Of a stretch of 64,000 bases of DNA, positions 42,461-50,416 are shown in pieces; positions within the stretch are counted from its first letter, which is position 1, and each line of letters starts with the position of its first letter. Under the pieces are notes generated by a model. That model did no database searches, was not told the origin of the DNA, and worked only from the letters and a program-made list of their open reading frames with translations. A program made the translations under genes and the position numbers. Source of the stretch: [Mycobacterium] vasticus (GTDB lineage Bacteria > Actinomycetota > Actinomycetes > Mycobacteriales > Mycobacteriaceae); NCBI RefSeq assembly GCF_020181595.1, contig NZ_CP084028.1:3549601-3613600 (forward strand), read 5' to 3'.

Positions 42461-43636
42461 TCAGCCGCGGGGTAGGCCCAGCACCTGCTGGGCAACGATA
42501 TTGCGGTGGATCTCCGATGTGCCACCGGCGATGGTGCCCGAGAAGCTGCGGGCGTGCCGTTCGAACCAGCTGGCGAAATAGCTGTCGAGGTTCATCGGCG
42601 CGTAAGGTCCCGAATTCGCCGGATGCACAAGCCCTTTGGAACCGGCCGCGTCCAGTGCGTGCCCGGAGGCGAACATCTCGGCCTCCGAGCCGAGCAGCTT
42701 GAGCACCGACAGCGCGGCCACATCCTCCTCGCCGCGGGCGGCCCGGGCCAGCGCTGCCGACCCCATCAGTCGCAACGCCTGGTAATCCATGACGGCCGTG
42801 GCGAATTGGTCGCGCTGCAGTGCGCCTTCGGGCCGGAAGTCGGCGATCACATTGTCCAGCCGGTCGGCGAAACCCAGCCACATCATGGTGCGTTCGTGCC
42901 CCAGCGATCCATTCGCCACCCGCCAGCCGCCGTTCAGCGGACCGACCAGATTCTCCGCCGGTACCCGCACGTCGGTGAAGAAGACCTCGTTGAAGTCCTT
43001 GTCGTCGATCCCGCAGATGGTCGGGAACGGTCGGCACACCACGCCCGGGGTGTCGGTGGGGATCAGCAGGACGCTGATGCCCTTGTGCTTGGGGGCATCG
43101 GGATCGGTGCGCACGAAGGTCAGCAGCACGTCGGCGTCGTGCGCCCCGGAGGTCCACACCTTCTGGCCGTTGACCACGAAGTCATCCCCGTCGCGTTCGG
43201 CCCGGGTGCGCAGCGACGCCAGATCCGAACCCGCGCTCGGCTCGCTCATCCCGAGTGACGCGGTGATCTCGGCCCGCAGGATCGGCACCGCCCAGCGTCT
43301 TTTCTGCTCGTCACTGCCGAACGAAAGCAACGACGCCGCAATGATATTCACACCCTGTGGATTGAAGCTGTGATAGATGCGGCGGCGGCACAACTCCTCC
43401 AGGTGGACGAACTGCTGCAGCAGGGTGGCGTTGCGTCCGCCGAACTCCGGCGGGTTGCCGGGCAGCAGCCAGCCGTTGTCGAACAGCAGCCGCTGCCAGC
43501 GGCGGGCCCAGTCCGGCATGTGCGACACCGACCGCGGCCGCTCCAATGTGTCGGCCTGATCCGGCAGGTTCGCTTCGAGGAAGGCCGCGAACTCGGCGCG
43601 GAACTCCTCGACGTCGGCGTCAAATGTGAGCTGCAA
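42461..43636 (-). CDS. Acyl-CoA dehydrogenase (FadE family)
   Basis: 391 residues with full ACAD architecture. The N-terminal helical domain is followed by LGMSEPSAGSDLASLRTRA (flavin/substrate region), VNGQKVWTSGAHDADV, a helical C-terminal domain and the signature GTIAGGTSEIHRNIVAQQVLGLPRG. It introduces an alpha-beta double bond into an acyl-CoA. It overlaps the next upstream ACAD gene by 17 bases. Adjacent unequal FadE genes commonly form alpha2-beta2 enzymes for steroid side chains in actinobacteria, so this is probably the larger subunit. Confidence 0.9.
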   Translation of the reverse strand: MQLTFDADVEEFRAEFAAFLEANLPDQADTLERPRSVSHMPDWARRWQRLLFDNGWLLPGNPPEFGGRNATLLQQFVHLEELCRRRIYHSFNPQGVNIIAASLLSFGSDEQKRRWAVPILRAEITASLGMSEPSAGSDLASLRTRAERDGDDFVVNGQKVWTSGAHDADVLLTFVRTDPDAPKHKGISVLLIPTDTPGVVCRPFPTICGIDDKDFNEVFFTDVRVPAENLVGPLNGGWRVANGSLGHERTMMWLGFADRLDNVIADFRPEGALQRDQFATAVMDYQALRLMGSAALARAARGEEDVAALSVLKLLGSEAEMFASGHALDAAGSKGLVHPANSGPYAPMNLDSYFASWFERHARSFSGTIAGGTSEIHRNIVAQQVLGLPRG

Positions 43637-44648
43637 GGTATTCCTCGGCGATCGCGGCGCGATGTTCGGCGGCTCCGCCGAGCATCAGCTCACCGGCCTT
43701 GGCCCGCTTGAGGGCGAACTGCAGGTCGTTCTCCCAGGTGAATCCCATCGCGCCGAACAGTTGCAGTCCGTGCCGAAAGACCAGGGACTGGCATTCGCCG
43801 GCCGCGGCCTTCGCCATCGCCGCGGCCATCCGCCGCCGTGGGTCGTCGGCGGCAATGGTCAGCGCCGCGAAATACCCCAGCGCGCGGGCCCGTTCGATCG
43901 CCACGTGCATGTCGGCCGCCTTGTGCTGGACGGCCTGGAACGAGCCGATGGGCACGCCGAACTGCTGACGGCTGCGCACGTGTTCCAGGGCCAGGTCGAG
44001 GATGCGCTGACAGGCCCCCACCATGGTCATCGCCATCCCGGTGAGCGCCACATGGCGCGCCCGGTCGACGTCAACGCGGACCCGGGCGCTGTCGGGCACC
44101 TCCACCCCGGCGAAGGACAGGTCGGCCACCTGCAGCGTCGGGTCGAAGACCGCGGATGGCCGGGCGGTCACCGCCGAACCCTCGACCAGGAACACCCCGG
44201 CGTCGGCGACGACGGCCAGCCGGTCGGCCCGGGCGCCGTCGAGCACGTTCAGGGCGGTGCCGTCGAGCACCCAGCCGGCGGCGCTGCGGTGGGCGGTCAC
44301 TCCGCTGTAGACCGCCGCGCCGGTCGAACCGTCGGCGCGGTGGTGTTCGCCAACCAGTGGCGCGAACTGCGTCATGGTTGCCAGAAACGGGGTGGGGTCG
44401 GTGGCGCGTCCCAGTTCTTCGAGGACGATCGCCAGCTCGACGGCGGTCTCCGGTTCGTGCAGCTCCGTCCAGCCCAGGTCGGCATAGACCTTCCACAGCG
44501 GGTCGATCAGAGCGGCGGTGGAGCCGTCAGCTCCTTCTGCGGCGCCTTCTACGACGCTGCGCACCAGCGACGGCGAGCATTGTTTGCCCACCACGTCGCG
44601 CACCGTGCCCTGCCACAACCGCTGGTCCTCGTCGAACTCGAGCAGCAT
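43620..44648 (-). CDS. Acyl-CoA dehydrogenase-like protein, second subunit
   Basis: 342 residues from the ATG at 44648 (GGAGGAGG eight bases upstream; a GTG at 44657 is possible). It is shorter and more divergent than its neighbour: the C-terminal domain is clear (VRSRQQFGVPIGSFQAVQHKAADM, then FGAMGFTWENDLQFALKRAKA), but the middle segment lacks the EPxAGSD stretch. This is the usual pattern of the smaller partner in heterotetrameric actinobacterial ACADs. It is first in its operon and lies next to two dyads at 44675-44721. Confidence 0.87.
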   Translation of the reverse strand: MLLEFDEDQRLWQGTVRDVVGKQCSPSLVRSVVEGAAEGADGSTAALIDPLWKVYADLGWTELHEPETAVELAIVLEELGRATDPTPFLATMTQFAPLVGEHHRADGSTGAAVYSGVTAHRSAAGWVLDGTALNVLDGARADRLAVVADAGVFLVEGSAVTARPSAVFDPTLQVADLSFAGVEVPDSARVRVDVDRARHVALTGMAMTMVGACQRILDLALEHVRSRQQFGVPIGSFQAVQHKAADMHVAIERARALGYFAALTIAADDPRRRMAAAMAKAAAGECQSLVFRHGLQLFGAMGFTWENDLQFALKRAKAGELMLGGAAEHRAAIAEEYLAAHI

Positions 44649-44674
44649 TGCGCTCACCTCCTCCAGACGCCGGT

Positions 44675-44691
44675 CGAGAATAACATTCTCG
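44675..44691. promoter_or_regulatory. Perfect CGAGAAT-AAC-ATTCTCG operator
   Basis: Seven-base arms match perfectly around AAC (GAGAAT 44676-44681, ATTCTC 44685-44690, flanked by C and G). It is 27 bases upstream of the acyl-CoA dehydrogenase ATG at 44648 on the minus strand. It is the best example of a motif that recurs before other units of this region. Confidence 0.75.
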
Positions 44692-44706
44692 CAATCGGAT
44701 GTAATG

Positions 44707-44721
44707 ATCTCAAACTGAGAT
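44707..44721. promoter_or_regulatory. ATCTCA-AAC-TGAGAT dyad
   Basis: A perfect six-base inverted repeat with a three-base spacer, 16 bases from the dyad at 44675-44691. The arms have the opposite polarity (TGAGAT on the right), so it may be a separate protein site or an auxiliary site for the same regulator in the divergent promoter. Confidence 0.45.
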
Positions 44722-44799
44722 AGCGTGCTGTCGCAGCGTATCGCCGGTCATCGCGGGCCTTGCAGGGGGTCATCGGTCGCCCCGCTCCGGGCCGATGAT

Positions 44800-44814
44800 G
44801 AGAATCTGATTCTT
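44800..44814. promoter_or_regulatory. GAGAAT-CTG-ATTCTT operator with overlapping promoter
   Basis: The arms differ by one base. The site overlaps TTCTTG at 44810-44815, a possible -35, which is 17 bases before TATACA at 44833-44838, a good -10. The GTG at 44848 would be at or near the transcription start. A protein on this dyad would block RNA polymerase. The promoter call is inference from spacing and sequence. Confidence 0.55.
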
Positions 44815-44847
44815 GCAAGCCAAGAACACAGCTATACAATGGGAGGC

Positions 44848-45945
44848 GTGATCGAACATCCGGACGGGAGCCGGACACCCGTCATCGACGCCAGCGTGCA
44901 CATCTTCGCGGCGTCCAACAAGGACCTGCGCGAGTTCCTGCGGGAGCCCTACCGCAGCCGGGGTTTCCCCGACTACGAGATGGACTGGTATGGCGCGCCC
45001 GGCGGCGAATACGCGCCCGGCACCGACGGGCCCGAGCGCCAATACCCCGGCTCCGACCCCGATGTGGTCGCCCGCCACCTGTTCGGTGACCGCGGCGTCG
45101 ACGTCGCGGTGCTGCATCCGATGACCCGCGGCGTCATGCCCGACCGGCACCTCGGGTCGGCGATCGCCGCGGCGCACAACGAGATCCTGGTGTCGCGCTG
45201 GCTGGACCACCCCGAACACGGCGAGCGCTTTCGCGGCACCATCCGGGTCAACCCCGACGACATCTCCGGCGCGCTGCGCGAGATCGACCGATGGAAAGAC
45301 CATCCCCGGGTGGTGCAGATCGGCATCCCGTTGCAGTCCCGGGAACTCTTCGGCAAGCCGCAGTTCTGGCCGCTGTGGGAGGCCGCGGTCGACGCCGGTC
45401 TGCCGGTGGCGGCCCACATCGAGGTGGGGACCGGGATCGCCGCCGCCCCGACGCCGTCGGGCAACACCCGCACCTACGAGCAGTACGTGTCGTTCATGGC
45501 GTGCAACTACCTCTATCACCTGATGAACATGATCACCGAAGGCGTTTTCGAGCGGATGCCCGAGCTGAGGTTCGTCTGGGCCGACGGCGGCGCGGACCTG
45601 CTGACCCCGTTCATCTGGCGGATGGACTGCTTCGGCCGGCCGCACCTGGAGCAGACGCCGTGGGCGCCGGAGATGCCCAGCGACTACCTGCCCGGTCACG
45701 TGTACTTCGTCCAGGGCGCGATGGACGGCCCCGGTGACGCCGACATGGCCGGTGAATGGTTCGGCTTCACCGGCAAAGAGGACATGGTGATGTACGGGTC
45801 GAGCTACCCGCATTGGCAGCTCAACGAACTGACGGTGCCGAGCGCGTTCAGTGCCGACCAGCGCGACAAGCTGTGCTGGCGCAACGCCAGTGGGCTCTAC
45901 GGCATAGAAGTGCCTGCCGTTCCCGACGTCGCGAGCGCACACTAG
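44848..45945 (+). CDS. Amidohydrolase-2 family metal-dependent hydrolase/decarboxylase
   Basis: 365 residues from the GTG at 44848, chosen because the likely -10 (44833-44838) makes a leaderless transcript beginning there; ATG 44839 is an alternative. It belongs to the ACMSD-like amidohydrolase group: VIDASVHIFAASN at the N-terminus, PVAAHIEVGTG with the metal His in the middle, FVWADGGADLL and GSSYPHWQLNEL at the C-terminus. Members hydrolyse or decarboxylate ring-derived acids. It heads an operon with a second family member, a Rieske ferredoxin and an alpha/beta hydrolase. Confidence 0.83.
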   Translation: MIEHPDGSRTPVIDASVHIFAASNKDLREFLREPYRSRGFPDYEMDWYGAPGGEYAPGTDGPERQYPGSDPDVVARHLFGDRGVDVAVLHPMTRGVMPDRHLGSAIAAAHNEILVSRWLDHPEHGERFRGTIRVNPDDISGALREIDRWKDHPRVVQIGIPLQSRELFGKPQFWPLWEAAVDAGLPVAAHIEVGTGIAAAPTPSGNTRTYEQYVSFMACNYLYHLMNMITEGVFERMPELRFVWADGGADLLTPFIWRMDCFGRPHLEQTPWAPEMPSDYLPGHVYFVQGAMDGPGDADMAGEWFGFTGKEDMVMYGSSYPHWQLNELTVPSAFSADQRDKLCWRNASGLYGIEVPAVPDVASAH

Positions 45946-45973
45946 AGAACAGTTGGGATCAAGGGAGATCACG

Positions 45974-47116
45974 ATGTCTGTGACAGCCACCGAACGCAAA
46001 CCGGCAGCCGAGCGGGTCGCCGTCCGCTGCGTCGACTCCGACGTTCATCCGGTGCCCCGCCGCGGCGAACTGGCCCAATACATTCCCGAGCCGTGGCGCA
46101 GCAAGTACTTCCTGCCCCGCCGGGTCGGCGAGCTGATCTACTACGACGCCCCGGATTACGCGCATGCCTTCGCGATGCGGGTGGACGCGTTTCCCGCCGA
46201 CGGCGAGTTCCCGGGCAGCGACCCGGATCTGGCGTTCAAGCAACTCATCATGGATGCCGGTTCGGACTTCGTGATCCTGGAGCCCGGCGCGTACCCGGCC
46301 CGCATTCCCGAAGCGCAGCAGGCGATGTCGTCCGCACTCAACGACTGGCAGGTCAACCACTGGCTGGACGCCAAGAACAACTGGCATCAGCGCTGGCGCG
46401 GATCGATCTGCGCATCCATCGAGGACCCGTTCGGCGCCGCCGCCGAGATCGAGAAGTGGGCGGGCCACCCGTATATGGCGCAGATCCTGATCAAGGCCGA
46501 GCCCCGCCCGCCGTGGGGTGACCCGAAGTACGACCCGATCTGGGCGGCCGCCACCAAGCACGACATCACGGTCAGCTGCCACCTGTCCCGCAGCCACCAC
46601 GAAGAACTGCCGATGCCGCCCGTGGGACTGCCCAGCTACAACCACGACTTCATGGTCACCTACTCACTGCTGGCGGCCAATCAGGTGATGAGCCTGATCT
46701 TCGACGGGGTCTTCGACCGCTTCCCGACGCTGCGGATCGTGTTCGTCGAGCACGCGTTCACCTGGATCCTGCCGCTGATGTGGCGGATGGACGCCATCTA
46801 CGAAGCGCGCAAATCGTGGCTGGACATCAAGCGCAAGCCGAGCGAATACGTCAAGGACCACATCAAGTTCACCACGCAGCCGCTGGACTACCCGGAGGAC
46901 AAGACCGAGCTGACCCGGATGCTGGAGTGGATGGAGTGCGACAAGATCCTGCTGTACTCCTCGGACTATCCGCACTGGACATTCGACGACCCCCGCTGGC
47001 TGGTCAAGCACCTGCCCAAGGCGGCCCGGGAAGCGGTGATGTTCCGCAACGGCCTGGCCACCTACCACCTGCCCGACACGGTTCCGGCTCTCGAGGGACA
47101 GGTGCGGGTGTTCTAG
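45974..47116 (+). CDS. Amidohydrolase-2 family metal-dependent hydrolase/decarboxylase
   Basis: 380 residues from the ATG at 45974, with AAGGGAG seven bases upstream. Its motifs parallel the preceding gene: CVDSDVHPVP near residue 25 (Asp-x-His metal region), VSCHLSRSHH in the middle, IVFVEHAFTWILPLMWRMDA and YSSDYPHWTFDDP near the C-terminus. By family it could be a decarboxylase or C-C or C-N hydrolase. The two genes are probably distant paralogs and may form a complex or act in sequence. Confidence 0.85.
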   Translation: MSVTATERKPAAERVAVRCVDSDVHPVPRRGELAQYIPEPWRSKYFLPRRVGELIYYDAPDYAHAFAMRVDAFPADGEFPGSDPDLAFKQLIMDAGSDFVILEPGAYPARIPEAQQAMSSALNDWQVNHWLDAKNNWHQRWRGSICASIEDPFGAAAEIEKWAGHPYMAQILIKAEPRPPWGDPKYDPIWAAATKHDITVSCHLSRSHHEELPMPPVGLPSYNHDFMVTYSLLAANQVMSLIFDGVFDRFPTLRIVFVEHAFTWILPLMWRMDAIYEARKSWLDIKRKPSEYVKDHIKFTTQPLDYPEDKTELTRMLEWMECDKILLYSSDYPHWTFDDPRWLVKHLPKAAREAVMFRNGLATYHLPDTVPALEGQVRVF

Positions 47117-47117
47117 G

Positions 47118-47510
47118 ATGAGCCAGGACGAACAGCATCCCCGGCTGGCCCAGGGCCGCGAGCACATCGTCGCCACGGTCGATGAGATCCCGCCCGGCAC
47201 AAAAAAACTCGTACCGATAGGGCATCACGGCGTCGGGGTGTACAACATCAACGGCACGTTCTACGCGATCGCCAACTTCTGCCCGCACCAGGGCGGCCCG
47301 CTGTGCTCCGGCCGGCTGCGCGGACGCACCGTCGTCGACGAGACCGCGCCGGGCGACGCCACCATGGTCCGCGACCTGGAATACATCTACTGCCCTTGGC
47401 ATCAATGGGGTTTCGAGCTCGCAACCGGCACCACCGCGGTCAAACCCGAGTGGAGCATCCGCACCTATCCGGTTCGGGTGGTCGGCAATGACATCCTGGT
47501 CCAGGCCTAG
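47118..47510 (+). CDS. Rieske-type [2Fe-2S] ferredoxin
   Basis: 130 residues. Cluster ligands are C-x-H in FCPHQGG and C-x2-H in CPWHQWGF, 45 residues apart, longer than in small Rieske ferredoxins because of an inserted DETAPGDATMVRD loop. It lacks a catalytic domain and should carry electrons to an oxygenase, possibly one of the Rieske oxygenases of the window. It starts one base after the preceding amidohydrolase stop, an unusual pairing that hints at a joint complex. Confidence 0.87.
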   Translation: MSQDEQHPRLAQGREHIVATVDEIPPGTKKLVPIGHHGVGVYNINGTFYAIANFCPHQGGPLCSGRLRGRTVVDETAPGDATMVRDLEYIYCPWHQWGFELATGTTAVKPEWSIRTYPVRVVGNDILVQA

Positions 47511-47524
47511 CACGGGAGTTATCG

Positions 47525-48391
47525 GTGCCCTCTGTCGAAATCAATGGTGGAAACGTCGTCTACGAAATCCTCGGTGACAGCGGCGAACTGATCGTCCTGA
47601 CACCCGGAGGCCGGTTCTCCAAGGAGATTCCGGGGCTGCGCCCGCTGGCCGACGCGTTGGTCGACGGCGGCCACCGAGTGCTGTTGTGGGACCGGCCGAA
47701 CTGCGGGGCCTCCGATGTGCAGTTCTACGGCCAGTCCGAATCGCACATGCGCGCACAGACCCTGCACGGACTGCTCACCGCACTGGACACCGGGCCGTGC
47801 ATCCTGGCCGGCGGGTCCGGCGGTGCCCGGGATTCGATGTTGACCACCATGCTCTACCCCGAACTGGTCACCAAGCTGGTGCTGTGGAACATCGTCGGCG
47901 GGATCTACGGCACCTTCGTGCTCGGCTCCTACTACATCGTGCCCAACATTCTGGCCGTCCGCGGCACCGGGATGGATGCGGTGGCCAAGATCGCCGAGTG
48001 GCGAGACCGCATCGAGGAGAACCCGAACAACAAGCAGCGGTTCCTCGACTTCGACCGCGATGAGTTTCTCGCGGTGATGCTGCGCTGGCTGGGCGCGTTC
48101 GTGTCCAAGCCGGGGCAGACCATCCCCGGCGTCGACGACGAGATGTTCGATGCCATAAAGGTTCCCACCCTGATCATTCGCGGCGGCGAGAACGACCTGG
48201 ACCATCCCAAGCGGACCTCCTTGGAGGTCAGCTGCCTGATCAAGGGTTCCGAGCTGATCGATCCCCCGTGGCCGGAGGACGCCTGGGAGCGGGCCTCCGA
48301 GGACCGCGCGTCGGGGAAGGTGAAGCACTTCAACATGTTCGACACCTGGGTGCAGGCCGCCCCGGCGATCCTGGAATTCCTGGACCGCTGA
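47525..48391 (+). CDS. Alpha/beta hydrolase
   Basis: 288 residues from a GTG at 47525. The nucleophile region is LAGGSGGARDS (Ser in GGSGG), LLWDRPNCGASD resembles the strand 4 region of epoxide hydrolase-like proteins, and TLIIRGGENDLDHPKR carries the acid. The C-terminal His is probably HFNMFDTW. It has no signal peptide. It lies in the amidohydrolase/Rieske ferredoxin unit with a 14-base gap. Reaction unknown; ester, lactone or C-C hydrolysis are options. Confidence 0.82.
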   Translation: MPSVEINGGNVVYEILGDSGELIVLTPGGRFSKEIPGLRPLADALVDGGHRVLLWDRPNCGASDVQFYGQSESHMRAQTLHGLLTALDTGPCILAGGSGGARDSMLTTMLYPELVTKLVLWNIVGGIYGTFVLGSYYIVPNILAVRGTGMDAVAKIAEWRDRIEENPNNKQRFLDFDRDEFLAVMLRWLGAFVSKPGQTIPGVDDEMFDAIKVPTLIIRGGENDLDHPKRTSLEVSCLIKGSELIDPPWPEDAWERASEDRASGKVKHFNMFDTWVQAAPAILEFLDR

Positions 48392-48396
48392 TGACC

Positions 48397-48867
48397 TCAG
48401 CGACTGTGGATGTGGACTTCGCAGTTCAGCGATGCCTCCAGCGCGGTGTGAATCCTGCTCTCCCCCACCCGCTGCATATCCGGCTCGGCCAGCGTCACGC
48501 TCACCACGTCGAGGCCGTCGACTCCGGGCGCGCGGGCGACCTCACCGGTCAGCCCCAGCCCGGCCAGCACGCCGTGCACGTCGTCATCGGTGCCCCGGCT
48601 CAGGTAGGTCACCACACCGGCCGCGGGCACGGTGCCGAATGCGCTGGCGCACAGTCGGACCCCGATGTCGATGACGTCCTCCTCGGTACCGGCGATCAGC
48701 AGCCGGGCGATACGGCGGCCCACCGGCATCCCCGCCACCCCGGCGTCCACCACCTCGGCGCCGTCCTGGGCGGCCAGCTCGCGCAGCGCCGCCATCCCGG
48801 CTTCCAACTGCTCGGGGGCCAGCTCTCCGATCGGGTCGACATCGACACGCACCACCGCTGTTCTCAC
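48397..48867 (-). CDS. Conserved hypothetical protein
   Basis: 156 residues from a GTG at 48867. The sequence is a compact alpha/beta protein (TAVVRVDVDPIGELAPEQLEAGMAAL, GRRIARLLIAGTEEDVIDIGVRLCASAFG, VSVTLAEPDMQRVGESRIHTALEASLNC) without a family I recognise; the start of the ORF further upstream overlaps the divergent gene and is discarded. It is a lone minus-strand gene between two plus-strand units, 29 bases from the divergent NuoF-like gene, and could regulate or assist it. No function can be assigned. Confidence 0.65.
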   Translation of the reverse strand: MRTAVVRVDVDPIGELAPEQLEAGMAALRELAAQDGAEVVDAGVAGMPVGRRIARLLIAGTEEDVIDIGVRLCASAFGTVPAAGVVTYLSRGTDDDVHGVLAGLGLTGEVARAPGVDGLDVVSVTLAEPDMQRVGESRIHTALEASLNCEVHIHSR

Positions 48868-48896
48868 GTCCGCGAGCCTAACCACACGAGGTGGCA

Positions 48897-50207
48897 ATGA
48901 CGAGCACTGCTGCGAATCCGGCGATCTCGACCGCGATCTGGCCGGGATGCGAACCTCGGCTGTTGCACCAGACGCCCGAAGGCGCCGAAGACGGTGCCGG
49001 CTACCTCGCCGCAGGCGGCTACCGCGAGCTGGGCGACCCGGAGGAGTTTCTGGCCGAGGTGAAACGCAGCGGACTGCTGGGCCGTGGCGGAGCCGCATTC
49101 CCGCTGGCCGTCAAACTGGCCTCGGTGCGCGAGTCGGCGGTGCGCCGCGGCTTGGAGGCCGTGGTCATCGCCAACGGCGAGGAGGGCGAACCGGCGTCGG
49201 TCAAGGACCGCTGGCTGCTGCGCAACCGGCCGCACCTGGTTCTCGATGGCCTGCGGCTGGCGGCCGCGACCGTGGGCGCCACCCGCGGCTACGTGTACGT
49301 CTCCGACCCGGCCTCAGCCGCCACGGTCGAGGCGGCACTGAACGAGATCAGCCCGACGAAAGCCTTTGGCGAGCTTGTGGTCAGCGTGTACACCGTGGCA
49401 CCCGGCTATGTGGCCGGCGAGGAGACCGCGGCCATCCGCGCGATCAACGGCGGGCCGGCCAAGCCGACCGACAAGCCGCCGCGCCCCTACCAGAAGGGTG
49501 TCGCGCAGCGCCCCACGCTGGTCTCCAATGTCGAGACGCTGGCCAATCTTCCGTATCTGCTCCGGCAGGGCGCGACCGCGTTTCGCTCGGTGGGCACCGA
49601 ATCCTCTCCGGGCACCTTCCTGGCCACGGTGTCCGGTGGCGGCCGGCCGCCGGTGCTCTACGAGTTGCCACATGGCACCGTGCTCGCCGACCTGCTTGAC
49701 GTGCACGGCATTCCGACCGATCAGGTGCGCGGGGTGCTGATGGGCGGCTACTTCGCCGGCGTGTTCAACGCCGAGGTGCTGGAGGTCACGCTGGATCACG
49801 AGACGCTGCGGGCGGGCGGCAGCGGCCTGGGCTGCGGTGCGATGTCGGTGCTGACCGACGACTGTCCGGTGGCCGTGGCCGCTTCGGTGCTGGCCTACTT
49901 CGGGCGGGAGAACGCCGGCCAGTGCGGGTCGTGTTTCAACGGCACGGCGGCCATGGCGGCGGTGGCCGAGGCACTGCGCGACCAGGTGGCGACCACCGAA
50001 GACGTTGCACGACTGCAACGGTGGGCCGGGGTGCTGCCCGGACGCGGCGCCTGCGGAACATTGGACGGCGCCACCAATGTGGCGGCGAGCTTTCTGACCC
50101 AGTTCCCGGAGCTGGTCACCACCCACCTGGCCGGAGCCTGTGACACCTGCCGCGGCGGTGCTTTCCGCGCCGAACGCCCCTACGCGATCGAGGAGGTACC
50201 GGCATGA
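48897..50207 (+). CDS. NuoF-like NADH-binding flavoprotein, likely ferredoxin reductase
   Basis: 436 residues, similar to the 51-kDa subunit of NADH dehydrogenase I. FMN/NADH motifs are GRGGAAFPLAVK near residue 65, ANGEEGEPASVKDRWLL, VAGEETAAIRAING and RPTLVSNVETLANLPYLL. In NuoF the [4Fe-4S] site is CxxCxxC plus a distant Cys; here the triad reads CGSCFNG, so the third Cys is Gly, with further Cys in GACGTLDG and CDTCRGG. No NuoE or NuoG partner is present. It overlaps a [3Fe-4S] ferredoxin gene by four bases, so it is probably its NADH reductase for the P450s. Confidence 0.85.
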   Translation: MTSTAANPAISTAIWPGCEPRLLHQTPEGAEDGAGYLAAGGYRELGDPEEFLAEVKRSGLLGRGGAAFPLAVKLASVRESAVRRGLEAVVIANGEEGEPASVKDRWLLRNRPHLVLDGLRLAAATVGATRGYVYVSDPASAATVEAALNEISPTKAFGELVVSVYTVAPGYVAGEETAAIRAINGGPAKPTDKPPRPYQKGVAQRPTLVSNVETLANLPYLLRQGATAFRSVGTESSPGTFLATVSGGGRPPVLYELPHGTVLADLLDVHGIPTDQVRGVLMGGYFAGVFNAEVLEVTLDHETLRAGGSGLGCGAMSVLTDDCPVAVAASVLAYFGRENAGQCGSCFNGTAAMAAVAEALRDQVATTEDVARLQRWAGVLPGRGACGTLDGATNVAASFLTQFPELVTTHLAGACDTCRGGAFRAERPYAIEEVPA

Positions 50208-50416
50208 GGATCCGGCTGGATCGCACGCTGTGCGACGGGTTCGGCTACTGCGCCAAGCACGCGCCGAAGTATTTTTCGTTGGACGACTGGGGATATGCGT
50301 CGCTGACCGGTGACGGCAGGGTGGACCCCGGCGACGAGGACGACGTCATGCGGGCCCTGATGGACTGCCCGATACACGCCATCATCGAGATCACCGAAGA
50401 AGGCGACGACATATGA
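50204..50416 (+). CDS. Ferredoxin, [3Fe-4S] type
   Basis: 70 residues. Ligands are the Cys of CDGFGYC and CPIHA near residue 55; the position between the first two Cys that would be the fourth ligand is Phe. It overlaps the reductase gene and the DUF35-thiolase gene by four bases each. It is presumably reduced by the NuoF-like protein and passes electrons to a P450. Confidence 0.9.
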   Translation: MRIRLDRTLCDGFGYCAKHAPKYFSLDDWGYASLTGDGRVDPGDEDDVMRALMDCPIHAIIEITEEGDDI

